Shown: piece after piece, positions 17,521 through 25,465 of the stretch
How the letters are laid out: each line of letters starts with the position of its first letter
Position numbering within the stretch: position 1 is the first letter of the stretch
NCBI RefSeq assembly: GCF_019977335.1
Contig: NZ_AP024653.1
Span: 744,001-808,000, forward strand
DNA from: Arthrobacter sp. NicSoilB4
Lineage (GTDB): Bacteria > Actinomycetota > Actinomycetes > Actinomycetales > Micrococcaceae
Reading direction: 5' to 3'
DNA length: 64,000 nt
Made by a program: the position numbers and the translations under genes
Notes under the pieces: model-generated
Databases searched by the model: none
What the model saw: the letters and a program-made list of their open reading frames with translations, nothing else
Told to the model about the DNA's origin: nothing

Positions 17521-18021
17521 ATGACGAACAGATATCTCGTGTCCCGCAGCCGCTTCATCGCGGCCGCTCCGGAAGCCATCTTCGAGGTGCTCGCCACGCC
17601 GGCACTGCACAGCGTGATCGATGGCTCCGACACCGTCAAGGGTGCCCAGCCGCGCGGCCCCGAGCGGCTCGCGCTTGGTGCCAAGTTCGGCATGGAGATG
17701 AACATGAAGCTGGACTACAAGATCCTGAACACCGTCTGCGAGTTCGAGGAAGGCCGACGGATCGCGTGGCGGCACTTCTACGGCCATGTCTGGCGCTATC
17801 TCCTGGAGCCCGTCACGGATGACGCCGGCAACCCGGGCACCCTTGTCACGGAACAATGGGACGCCCGGCTGGTCCGCGGCAAATTCTTCCTGCGGCTCGC
17901 GGGCTACCTGCGGCGGCACCCTGCCAACCTGGAGAAGACCCTCGCCAAACTTGACGCCTACATGACCTCCGAGGCCGCATCCGGCGCCGGATCCGGTTCC
18001 GGCCCGGGTCAACTCCACTAG
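17521..18021 (+). CDS. SRPBCC (polyketide cyclase/START-like) family protein
   Basis: A 166-residue helix-grip protein: RSRFIAAAPEAIFEVLATPALHSVIDGS is the usual N-terminal SRPBCC pattern, followed by GAKFGMEMN and IAWRHF. Such proteins bind hydrophobic ligands; no function can be assigned. A C-terminal Gly/Ser/Ala tail (ASGAGSGSGPG) is outside the fold. It starts 41 bp from the divergent hydrolase gene and is followed after 9 bp by the LOG-like gene, so those two are probably co-transcribed. Confidence 0.8.
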   Translation: MTNRYLVSRSRFIAAAPEAIFEVLATPALHSVIDGSDTVKGAQPRGPERLALGAKFGMEMNMKLDYKILNTVCEFEEGRRIAWRHFYGHVWRYLLEPVTDDAGNPGTLVTEQWDARLVRGKFFLRLAGYLRRHPANLEKTLAKLDAYMTSEAASGAGSGSGPGQLH

Positions 18022-18030
18022 GCGCCCCGG

Positions 18031-19164
18031 ATGAGTGCCGCCCGCAGTCTGCACCCCAGCCCGCGCACGCTGGAGGTCGAAAGCCTGGACAGCTTCGACC
18101 GGCTGGTCGCGGCCGGGTCGCGGTCCATGCAGGGCTGGCACGCCCAGTCGCTGGACCTCCGCGGACGGAGGGCGCAGCTCGAGGCCATGCGGGCGCAGGG
18201 CGGAATCTTCCTCGGGTGCACCTTCGACCCCGGCGTGGAAGATTCACTGCGCAGCCGCGGCGCCCTCATCTTCCCCAAGCTTGAGGCGGTGCCGTTCAAC
18301 CCCTACCGCGGGCGGCTGTACACCCCGCAGGAGCTCTACGAGGGGATCGCCGACTCGCGCTATGAAGACACCCCGGATGCCAGGGTGTACCAGTGGAGCA
18401 TCCGGCCGGGGCAGCGCCATCGCCTGGACGCGACCCTGGCCGCGGCCCTGCACGACCACTCGATCGGCGATGCCCTCGATGAGCTGACGCGCTCGGACTT
18501 CTGCGCCGGCCGGACCATGGTGGGTGTCATGGGCGGGCACGCAGCGCACCGCGGTTCCGGCGTGTTCGAGGAGGCCGCGCTGCTGGGGCGGCTGCTGGCA
18601 CGGGAGGGCCGGGTGGTTGCCACCGGCGGCGGTCCCGGCACCATGGAGGCGGCCAACCTCGGCGCCTACCTGAGCGATGCCCCAGAGCATGACTTCCGGC
18701 GCGCCCTGGACGACCTCGCTGCGGTTCCCGGGTTCCGGCCCTCTGTTTCGGCGTGGGCGCGGTCCGCCGCCGCCGTCGTCGAACGCCATCCGGGCGGCAC
18801 GCCTTCACTGGGTGTTCCCACCTGGTTCTACGGGCACGAGCCGCCGAACTTCTTCGCCACGCACATTGCAAAGTACTTCGCCAACGCCATCCGCGAGGCC
18901 ATTCTCCTGGAGCTGTGCAACGGCGGCATCGTGTTCCTGCCCGGCTCCGGGGGGACGGTGCAGGAGATCTTCCAGGACGCCTGCGAAAACTACTACGGCA
19001 CGCCGGAGACCATCATGCCGATGGTGCTGGTGGGGCAGGAGCACTGGCTGCGGCGCTACCCGGCGTGGCCACTGTTGCAGAGCCTCGCGGCCGGACGGGG
19101 GATGGAGAACCGGATCTTCCTGGTGGACACGGTGGAAGAGGCGCTCGCCGTCCTGGACACTTAG
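18031..19164 (+). CDS. LOG-family (TIGR00730-like) Rossmann-fold protein with N-terminal extension
   Basis: A 377-residue protein whose C-terminal two-thirds contains GGGPGTMEAANLGAY (about residue 200) and FLPGSGGTVQEIFQD (about residue 304), matching the GGGxxGLMGA and PGGxGTxxE nucleotide-binding motifs of the LOG/lysine decarboxylase-like fold. Canonical LOG proteins are about 190 residues and release cytokinin-type bases from nucleoside monophosphates. This one carries some 150 extra N-terminal residues, and its motifs deviate (PGSGG for PGGxG), so phosphoribohydrolase activity is only possible. It converges on the metalloprotease gene with a 4-bp gap. Confidence 0.78.
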   Translation: MSAARSLHPSPRTLEVESLDSFDRLVAAGSRSMQGWHAQSLDLRGRRAQLEAMRAQGGIFLGCTFDPGVEDSLRSRGALIFPKLEAVPFNPYRGRLYTPQELYEGIADSRYEDTPDARVYQWSIRPGQRHRLDATLAAALHDHSIGDALDELTRSDFCAGRTMVGVMGGHAAHRGSGVFEEAALLGRLLAREGRVVATGGGPGTMEAANLGAYLSDAPEHDFRRALDDLAAVPGFRPSVSAWARSAAAVVERHPGGTPSLGVPTWFYGHEPPNFFATHIAKYFANAIREAILLELCNGGIVFLPGSGGTVQEIFQDACENYYGTPETIMPMVLVGQEHWLRRYPAWPLLQSLAAGRGMENRIFLVDTVEEALAVLDT

Positions 19165-19168
19165 CCGC

Positions 19169-20077
19169 CTAGAGATCCTTGCGGCACTGCGCCTTGCCCA
19201 GCTCGTACAGGCCGTTCAGGTCACCGGCGGCCAGGCCGTCCGGGGCGCCGATCTCGGGATACATGAGCTGTACCGGGTCGTCCACATGCTCCAGCCCCAT
19301 CACGTGGCCCAGTTCGTGCAGGATCACTGCGGTGGCATACGCGGCGCCATCCCGCTGGCCGAGGTCCTCGGCGATCTGCGGGGCATCGAGTTCCAGGCTT
19401 CCGGTGACGAAGCTCTTGGGTCCGTCACCGAAGCTGAAGTGGGTGCTGCCCCCTGTGCCGATCACCGGACCCTTGAGCTGCGGGGCCTGGTCCGGGGTGG
19501 TCCAGGCGATCAGCAGCGGCGCCCAGCGGTCCCCGTACGCGGCCTGTTGGTAGGGGGCGCGAGTCTGGGAGGGCGCCTCGGTGGTCGCACCGTCGTTGAC
19601 GAACTTGATGCCGGTAGCTCGGGATATCGTACTGATTGCGTCCTCGACCAGGCGCTCGGCGCCTTCCGGAGCCAGTGCCGCGTTCACCACGTAGTGCAGC
19701 GGCCGGCATGGTGAATAGCCCACAGGAGTGCCGTCGTCGTTCATGGCCAGGAACCTGTACGAGCTGCTGGCGACGGCCGGTTTCAGCGGGTGTCCGAGCG
19801 GCTCGGCCTGCTCTTCGACGCCGGGCGGGGGAGTATCGGTCCGCACCGCCTCCGCCGACGCCGGCTGGCCGGGCTGGCCTGCCATCGCCGTGCCAGGGCC
19901 GGTGCCGCGGCTGACTTCGAAGAGTCCGGCGAAACGCGGATCCCCGTAGATGAAACCGGCGGCCAGGAACGCGGCGCCGGCAATCAGGGCTGCGGTCGCG
20001 AGGCCGCGGAGGATCCGCCATGTGGCTCGGGAGCGGCTGTGCCGCGGTGACCGGTCCCGGAACTCAGGACCCTCCAC
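19169..20077 (-). CDS. Membrane-anchored matrixin-type zinc metalloprotease
   Basis: A 302-residue protein with a short basic N-terminus, one membrane helix at about residues 24-45 and an extracellular domain. Near the C-terminus HELGHVMGLEH (His254, Glu255, His258, His264) is a complete HExxHxxGxxH metzincin site, and VQLMYPE supplies the Met-turn. Secreted matrixin-like peptidases are common in actinobacteria with unknown targets. The GTG start shares one base with the stop of the upstream iron transporter gene (TAGTG), so its translation is coupled to that gene. Why a protease should be coupled to an iron transporter is unclear. Confidence 0.85.
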   Translation of the reverse strand: MEGPEFRDRSPRHSRSRATWRILRGLATAALIAGAAFLAAGFIYGDPRFAGLFEVSRGTGPGTAMAGQPGQPASAEAVRTDTPPPGVEEQAEPLGHPLKPAVASSSYRFLAMNDDGTPVGYSPCRPLHYVVNAALAPEGAERLVEDAISTISRATGIKFVNDGATTEAPSQTRAPYQQAAYGDRWAPLLIAWTTPDQAPQLKGPVIGTGGSTHFSFGDGPKSFVTGSLELDAPQIAEDLGQRDGAAYATAVILHELGHVMGLEHVDDPVQLMYPEIGAPDGLAAGDLNGLYELGKAQCRKDL

Positions 20078-21288
20078 TAGGCGACCACGGCGCCGAAGGC
20101 CATGCCCAGCAGATACGTCACGCCTGCCGCGCCCATGCCGATCGCCAACTGGCGAAGGCCGCGGGTTGCCGGTGAGGTGCCCGACAGGAGCCCGACGACG
20201 CCGCCGGTGAACAGGAGCGCCAGGCCCACGAGCGCGGCGGACAGCGCGAGCGCCGCAATTCCGGTCATGCCCAGGACGAAGGGGATAATCGGCACGATCG
20301 CCCCGGAAGCGAAGAAACAGAAGCTCGACGCCGCCGCGCTCCAGGCAGTGCCGACCGCTTCGTGCTCGTCACGGGCTTCCGGGACCTCCGGCTGCAGGGA
20401 CAGGCTGGGATCGCAGTCGCAGTCGCGCAGGCCCATCCGCTCCGCAACGCGGTGCTCGGCAGCCTCCCGCGACATGCCGCGGGCCAGGTAAACCAGCAGG
20501 AGTTCGTTGTGTTCGATGTCCAGCGAGGGTGCGGCGGCCAGGGTGATCTGGGTGGGGCGGGTCGCGGCCAGGAGTTCACGCTGTGAGCGCACGGAAATGA
20601 ATTCGCCGGCGCCCATGGACAGCGCTCCTGCCAGCAGCCCGGCGACGCCGCTGAGCAGGACCACGGAACTGCCTACGCCGGAGGCGGCCATGCCCATGAC
20701 CAGGGACAAGTTGCTGACCAGCCCGTCGTTGGCGCCGAAGACGGCTGCGCGGAAGGTGCCGGCCAGCCGGTTGCGGCCCCGGGTCGCGAGCCCGCGGACC
20801 ACTTCCTCGTGGATCTGCTCGTCGGCGACCATAGCCGGAGTGGCGGAGGGATCCGTGGCGTACGGCGAACGGCTTTCCGCCCGCTGGGCAAGGGCCAGGA
20901 CAAATACCGAGCCGAAGTGGCGGGCCAGGAAGCCCAGCAACTGGCTGCGAAGCGAGGCGGGGCGGGGGCGGCCGGCGTGGTCGCCGAGGAGCTGGAGCCA
21001 GTGGGCTTCGTGGCGGCCTTCGGCTTCGGCCAAAGCGAGGAGGATGGCGCGCTCTTCGCCGCTGCGGTTCTGGGCCAGGTCCCGGTAGACGGCGGCTTCG
21101 GCCCGTTCGTCGGCGAGATACTGCCGCCACCGCTTGATGTCCGCGGAGCTCGGTGCCGCGGCGGGCGCCTCGTGGCGCGGTGCGGGGTGGAGGGGTTCCG
21201 GGCGGCGGGGTCCGGTGTTGAACGGATCGGATGTGGCGTGCTGGGACACGGAAGCTCCTGGGCTTGAAAGGGCATGGTTCGGCCCCAT
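20077..21288 (-). CDS. Ferritin-like/VIT1 fusion membrane protein, MbfA-like iron transporter
   Basis: A 403-residue protein. Residues about 50-110 form a ferritin-like helix pair: DERAEAAVYRD supplies Glu61/Glu64 and EAEGRHEAHW gives Glu90 and His93 (ExxH). The rest is a VIT1/CCC1 membrane domain: FGANDGLVSNLSLVMGMA, LLAGALSMGAGEFISVRSQ and a C-terminal set of three to four helices. The same architecture occurs in MbfA-type iron exporters that protect against iron and peroxide stress, so iron or manganese export is the likely role. ATG 21288 has GGAG five bases upstream; GTG 21249, with AGGAG, is an equally plausible start that would shorten the disordered N-terminus. The stop overlaps the protease start. 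Confidence 0.85.
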   Translation of the reverse strand: MGPNHALSSPGASVSQHATSDPFNTGPRRPEPLHPAPRHEAPAAAPSSADIKRWRQYLADERAEAAVYRDLAQNRSGEERAILLALAEAEGRHEAHWLQLLGDHAGRPRPASLRSQLLGFLARHFGSVFVLALAQRAESRSPYATDPSATPAMVADEQIHEEVVRGLATRGRNRLAGTFRAAVFGANDGLVSNLSLVMGMAASGVGSSVVLLSGVAGLLAGALSMGAGEFISVRSQRELLAATRPTQITLAAAPSLDIEHNELLLVYLARGMSREAAEHRVAERMGLRDCDCDPSLSLQPEVPEARDEHEAVGTAWSAAASSFCFFASGAIVPIIPFVLGMTGIAALALSAALVGLALLFTGGVVGLLSGTSPATRGLRQLAIGMGAAGVTYLLGMAFGAVVA

Positions 21289-21533
21289 TGCGTCTCCAGC
21301 GTACCGCTTATTTCCGCGTATTTTCGGCTGGCGATCCTCAGCGGGGAGTTTAGGCGGACCGTAAAAAGTAGGGCGCCGCGGGGTAGGTCCGGGCCGGGGC
21401 GCAAACCGGGCTGTGCGCAGGCCGTCCCCGGGCCGTAGAGCCCTTGACCGTCCGGGTCCGCGGTGTTCGAATGAAAGCCACGGCGGGTTCTCCGGAGCCG
21501 CTGCCGCCACCGAGGCCCTACGGAGGTTGCACC

Positions 21534-21767
21534 ATGGACAACAGCGGATCCCACCCCGTCCAGCCGGCAAGGGATACGGTCGAATCCGATCCGGCCTATG
21601 ACTACGCGGAGGACACCCCGGTCGATGCATCGGAGACCGAGGAGGAGGAACTGCTCGAGGAGGCTGAGCGGCTGGTCCCGCTGGACAAAGACGATTTCCT
21701 CGGGGAAGACCAGCCGGTGGTGCCCCTGGACGGGGACGAATTCCGCCCGCCGGAAGAACCGGAGTAA
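21534..21767 (+). CDS. Small acidic hypothetical protein
   Basis: A 77-residue, strongly acidic and probably disordered protein (ASETEEEELLEEAERLVPLD and a terminal RPPEEPE). GGAGG lies seven bases before ATG 21534, a clear translation signal; the frame extends upstream without one. Two short related segments, LVPLDKDDFLGED and VVPLDGDEFRPPE, look like an internal duplication. No family is recognised. It stands alone, divergent from the iron transporter and convergent on the symporter. Confidence 0.7.
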   Translation: MDNSGSHPVQPARDTVESDPAYDYAEDTPVDASETEEEELLEEAERLVPLDKDDFLGEDQPVVPLDGDEFRPPEEPE

Positions 21768-21811
21768 GCAGCTCTCCCTCTGGCCTAACCATGACGAAAC
21801 TGACGAAACCA

Positions 21812-21857
21812 ACGACGACGGCGGCGCCTCCCGGAAGGGAAGCACCGCCGTCGTCGT
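21812..21857. terminator. Bidirectional terminator hairpin
   Basis: ACGACGACGGCGG (21812-21824) pairs with CCGCCGTCGTCGT (21845-21857) around a loop that can itself fold (TCCCGGAAGGGA). It lies between the acidic protein gene and the convergent symporter gene. Confidence 0.75.
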
Positions 21858-21868
21858 ATGTTTGGCTG

Positions 21869-23392
21869 CTAGTGCGTCAGGACAGGAACCTGTTCGTCCT
21901 CGGCGGCGCCGCCGGCGACCCGGCGGTGCCAGTTGGCCATGACCGCGGGATCCGTCGGCTTGGTCAGCAGTGACACCGCAATGTAGACCACGGCGGAGGC
22001 CAGCAGGCCGAAGTAGATCGGCTCGTTGGCGTAAATACCGTCCAGCGGCACCTCGGCGTTGATCTCCAGGATGATCATGGTGCCGAGCGTGATGACCGAG
22101 CCCACTGCCATGGAGGCGGCCGCTGCGACGCCGGTGCCGCGCTTCCAGACCAGGCCGCCGAGGATGGCTACGAGGAGCCCGCCGACCAGGATGTCGTAGG
22201 CGATGGTGAGGGCCGCGACGACGTCCTTGGTGATGATGGCGATGACGATCGCCACGATGCCGAGCCCGAGGACCCACATGCGGTTTGCCTTGACGTCGTG
22301 CTCCGGGTTGTCGGTGTCGTCGGTGTTGATGTTCTTGCCGAACCAGCTCGCGACGAACGGCAGGACGTCGGCGCGGGCCACGGTGGCGGCGGCGATCAGG
22401 GCACCGGAAGCCGTTGACATCATGGCGGCGACGGCCGCGGCGAGGACCAGGCCGCCGATGCCGATCGGCAGCAGGTTGGTGGCGACCTCGGCGTAGACAA
22501 CGTCTTTGCCGAGGGCCTTGACGTCGATGTCCGGCAGCGCGACGCGGGCGCCGAGGCCAATGAGGGCGCCGGCCGCACCGTAGAGGATGCAGTAGATGCC
22601 GGCGGTGGCGCCGCCCCAGCGGGCGACCGTGGGGGTCTTGGCGGTGAAGACGCGCTGCCAGATGTCCTGGCCGATCAGCAGGCCAAGGGTGTAGACGACG
22701 AAGTACGTGATGATCGTCTGGATGCCGATGCCGTCAATCTGGAAGAAGCTGGCGTCCACGCGGGCACGGATGCCGTCGAGGCCGCCGGCGGCGTTGAGCG
22801 TAAACGGCAGCATCAGGAGGAAGATGCCGACCGTCTTGATGACGAACTGGACCTGGTCGGCCAGAGTGATGGACCACATGCCGCCGATGGTCGAGTAGAC
22901 CAGGACAATCGCGCCGCCGACGGCGATGGCGAGGGCGCGGTCCCAGCCGAAGAGCACCACGAAGATGGTGGCGTAGGCGCCGGTGGACGTGGCGCAGAGC
23001 ATCAGCGTGTAGGCCAGCATAACGATGCCGGAGGTCTGGGTGGCGTGGCTGCCATACCGCAGGCTCAGCATCTGGGAGACGGTGTAGATCTTGAGCTTCT
23101 GGATCGTGCCGGCGAAGAGCAGGCTGAGCAGCAGCACGCCGACGCCGATCGCGACCACGAGCCACATGCCGGAGATGCCGAACTTGTAGCCCAGGCCGAC
23201 GCCGCCGACGGTGGAGGCGCCACCGAGCACGACGGCGGCCATGGTTCCGGTGTACAGGAACGGGCCGAGGCGGCGGCCGGCCACCAGGAAGTCGCTGTTG
23301 TTCTTGGTGCGGGACTTACCCCACCACCCGAACGCCAGCATGGCGACCAGGTACACCACCACAATGGCGATGTTGACGAAACTTGCGTCCAT
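21869..23392 (-). CDS. Sodium:solute symporter (SSS/SLC5 family)
   Basis: A 507-residue transporter with about 13 hydrophobic segments. Family features are SDFLVAGRRLGPFLYTGTMAA near the N-terminus, YSTIGGMWSITLADQVQF in the middle and AAAVAAMMSTASGALIAAATV (the sodium-site helix). It starts at ATG 23392 after GAGGAG; the frame continues upstream but with no signal. It is divergent from an XRE-cupin regulator across a 313-bp spacer with several palindromes, so it is probably that regulator's target. The ureohydrolase/ThDP pair 2 kb away may handle the same substrate (a guanidino compound or amine), which is only a guess. Confidence 0.88.
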   Translation of the reverse strand: MDASFVNIAIVVVYLVAMLAFGWWGKSRTKNNSDFLVAGRRLGPFLYTGTMAAVVLGGASTVGGVGLGYKFGISGMWLVVAIGVGVLLLSLLFAGTIQKLKIYTVSQMLSLRYGSHATQTSGIVMLAYTLMLCATSTGAYATIFVVLFGWDRALAIAVGGAIVLVYSTIGGMWSITLADQVQFVIKTVGIFLLMLPFTLNAAGGLDGIRARVDASFFQIDGIGIQTIITYFVVYTLGLLIGQDIWQRVFTAKTPTVARWGGATAGIYCILYGAAGALIGLGARVALPDIDVKALGKDVVYAEVATNLLPIGIGGLVLAAAVAAMMSTASGALIAAATVARADVLPFVASWFGKNINTDDTDNPEHDVKANRMWVLGLGIVAIVIAIITKDVVAALTIAYDILVGGLLVAILGGLVWKRGTGVAAAASMAVGSVITLGTMIILEINAEVPLDGIYANEPIYFGLLASAVVYIAVSLLTKPTDPAVMANWHRRVAGGAAEDEQVPVLTH

Positions 23393-23705
23393 TAAGGGCT
23401 CCTCAGAGCTGTTCGGAGCAGGGCTGACCCGGCCGGCGCTCAACAGGGCGCCGGAGAATCAGGTGCTTCTTGACGGGTACGGTGACGGATTGCCGGCGGA
23501 AATGTCACTTGGGTAAGTTACTCCACCGTGTCTATTCGGCAGCAATTGCCTCATAGGCAACACTTGTTGCCAAACAGTATGTTGTGACCCGGGTAACAGT
23601 CAAGACGCATTACGCGTCGCGGGTACATCCGGCCTCCACGGGACACCGTCCCGCTAGTATTGCTCCAACGATGGGGCCAAGCGGCCGGCCGTGAAAGGTT
23701 CCTAA
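23393..23705. promoter_or_regulatory. Divergent promoter region with clustered palindromes
   Basis: The 313-bp spacer holds no gene. At its centre are TTGCCT-CAT-AGGCAA (23546-23560), GGCAAC-ACTT-GTTGCC (23556-23571) and the palindrome GCAATTGC (23542-23549), overlapping one another. They are AT-richer than their surroundings and sit between the symporter and XRE-cupin genes, as expected for operators of the XRE regulator. Confidence 0.6.
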
Positions 23706-24281
23706 ATGAAGGCTCTACCAGTAGAACCGAGCAACGTTCCCGTTGCCATCGGTTCCCGGATCCGTGCCGCCCGGCAGTCGCAGCGGCTCACCATCGAGCA
23801 GGTCGCCGACGCGACCGGGTTGACCAAGGGATTCCTCAGCCGGGTCGAGCGCGACCTTACCTCTCCCTCGGTGGCGTCCCTTGTGACGCTGTGCCAGGTG
23901 CTTTCCATTTCGATCGGCGATCTTTTTGCCGCCCCCGAAACGCATCTCACCAAGAAGAACGAAGGCCCGCGGATCTCGCTCGGCGGCGAGGGGATCGTGG
24001 AGCGGCTGCTGACCGCGCGCTCAGAACGCCGCGTGCAGATCATCCAGGCCGTGATCGAGCCCCGCGGCCGCGGCGAGTCGGAACTCTACGCGGTGGACTG
24101 CGACGTCGATGTGCTCCACGTCGTCCGCGGCAGCATCCGGCTGATCCTCACCAATGAGGAATTCGAATTGCACACGGGGGACACCGTGACTTTCCCGGGC
24201 CGTGAGCCGCACACGTGGGTGAACCCGACGGATGAAGCCGTCGAGGTCCTCTGGGTGCTGGTCCCCGCCGCGAGCCGCTAG
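23706..24281 (+). CDS. XRE-family regulator with cupin domain
   Basis: A 191-residue regulator. Residues about 14-70 are a helix-turn-helix (IGSRIRAARQSQRLTIEQVADATGLT, GFLSRVERDLTSPSVASL); residues about 100-188 are a cupin (VIEPRGRGESELYAVDCDVDVLHVVRG, FPGREPHTWVNPTDEAVEVLWVL). This PuuR/SutR-like design often senses amines, polyamines or amino acids through the cupin. It is divergent from the symporter and overlaps by four bases the 3' end of the convergent DUF559 gene. Probable targets are the symporter and perhaps the ureohydrolase operon. Confidence 0.88.
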   Translation: MKALPVEPSNVPVAIGSRIRAARQSQRLTIEQVADATGLTKGFLSRVERDLTSPSVASLVTLCQVLSISIGDLFAAPETHLTKKNEGPRISLGGEGIVERLLTARSERRVQIIQAVIEPRGRGESELYAVDCDVDVLHVVRGSIRLILTNEEFELHTGDTVTFPGREPHTWVNPTDEAVEVLWVLVPAASR

Positions 24282-25123
24282 GGTCCTGGGCCCGGGTTGA
24301 GGTTTGGGCTGCGTTCCTTCCCGGCTACTCCCTTCCGGGGTGCTTCCAGGACGCGTTCCGGTTCGAACCAGATGTGCTCGGGCATGTACCGGAGCACGGC
24401 GAAGCCGCTCAGGGTTGAGGCGTTGTTCCGGCCGAGGTCCCGGCGCAGGGACTCGCGGCTGGAGTGGAACGCGAAGCCATCAACCTCGACAATCAGGTAG
24501 CCCTCGATCAGGAAGTCGACCCGGCCGATTCCGGGCAGGTAGACCTGCGCCTCGTAGCCAATTCCGTTGGACCGGAACAGGTGCTGGGCGTCGACCTCAA
24601 CAATGGATTCGGCCCGGAGATCCAGCTGGTGCAGCGCTTTCAGGGCCCGGCCGGACCGGTCTGCCGTGAGCTGGGCCTTCAACAGCTCGAGCGGGACGCC
24701 ATGCAGGCGCATGGCAGAGGTGGCGATGGCCGTCGATGCCGGGGGAGCGAGGCAGGTCATTGCATGGAGCACCACGTCCTCGATCCCGGCCAGCGGCAGC
24801 GAGGGGTGACCGTCGAACCTGACCGTCCGGTGCCGGATGAAGCCCCCGCCGTGGCCGTGGTTGCAGGCGAGGTGGGGTTGCTTAGGGGCCTCCCGCAGCC
24901 AGAGGCCATAGTGTCCCGCCGCACTCGCACAGCTGACCCGGGCGTTGTGCCGGATCGCGGCCTCGAACTCGGGTTGGCACTCGGGGAGGATGAAGACGCC
25001 GCGCCGGGGATGGCGGGCAATCGTGGCAAGCCGGGAGATGTCCGTCCGGGAGTAGCCGGCGGCCAAAAGTTGTCCGGTCCGGGCGACGCCGCCGAGCTGG
25101 GTCAGGAAGTCCAAGCGGTCCAT
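24278..25123 (-). CDS. AbiEi-type/DUF559 protein (Vsr-like nuclease fold)
   Basis: A 281-residue protein of a type common in actinobacteria. The N-terminal 45 residues (LTQLGGVARTGQLLAAGYSRTDISRL...RRGVF) resemble the winged helix of AbiEi-type antitoxins. The C-terminal part (IGYEAQVYLPGIGRVDFLIEGYLIVEVDGFAFHS) has the Asp...Glu-Val-Asp arrangement of DUF559/Vsr-like PD-(D/E)XK nucleases. No toxin partner is adjacent, so a toxin-antitoxin role is not supported. Function unknown. Confidence 0.75.
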   Translation of the reverse strand: MDRLDFLTQLGGVARTGQLLAAGYSRTDISRLATIARHPRRGVFILPECQPEFEAAIRHNARVSCASAAGHYGLWLREAPKQPHLACNHGHGGGFIRHRTVRFDGHPSLPLAGIEDVVLHAMTCLAPPASTAIATSAMRLHGVPLELLKAQLTADRSGRALKALHQLDLRAESIVEVDAQHLFRSNGIGYEAQVYLPGIGRVDFLIEGYLIVEVDGFAFHSSRESLRRDLGRNNASTLSGFAVLRYMPEHIWFEPERVLEAPRKGVAGKERSPNLNPGPGP

Positions 25124-25465
25124 CCACCCAGTACACGGCCGCTACGGGCTGGGGAGTGCCGGCGGATTGGGCTATCTGGATAAGTCACGCCCACAACTTC
25201 GTGGCTCGGGGCACCCGCCCGAAGCAAAGGGGGGCCGCGCTCCTGCCCAGTTACTTTCGGCAGCACCGGCCCCAGCCCAACACAACACCCGGTATTCCGC
25301 GGAATCGCTCCGCGCGGGCGGCCTGCGGGTGGAAGTAACTGGGCTGGAGCGTCAGAACCCGGCGTCGCCAGGAAGCATAGGTAAACATTTGATGCACAAG
25401 AGACAACTTCGAGTGTATGATGGCTGTCACACCCGTCGGTCAATCCTCGAAGGAGAGGCTTTCTT
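25124..25465. other. Intergenic region upstream of the ureohydrolase
   Basis: A 342-bp stretch without a credible gene between the divergent DUF559 and ureohydrolase genes. It contains a pair of long inverted arms (25245-25344, listed separately). Closer to the ureohydrolase start, the AT-richer sequence around 25380-25425 is a possible promoter, though no clear -35/-10 pair could be fixed. AGGAGAGG at about 25450 is the ribosome-binding site of the downstream gene. Confidence 0.6.
25245..25344. repeat. 12-bp inverted arms 76 bp apart
   Basis: GCCCAGTTACTT (25245-25256) is matched exactly by AAGTAACTGGGC (25333-25344). The intervening 76 bases contain smaller GC-rich hairpins such as CCGCGGAATCGCTCCGCGCGG. 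The arms resemble the outer part (CCCAAGTAACT) of the palindrome at 6387. It may be a small dispersed, MITE-like or folded-RNA element. Confidence 0.65.

Noticed and set aside
21289..21792. 571-codon version of the ferritin-like/VIT1 gene
   Set aside because: The extra N-terminal sequence is Pro/Arg-rich, overlaps the well-supported small acidic gene on the other strand and has no initiation signal.
24278..25123. Toxin-antitoxin module based on the AbiEi-like N-terminus
   Set aside because: No AbiEii-type toxin gene is adjacent; the neighbouring gene is an XRE-cupin regulator convergent with it.
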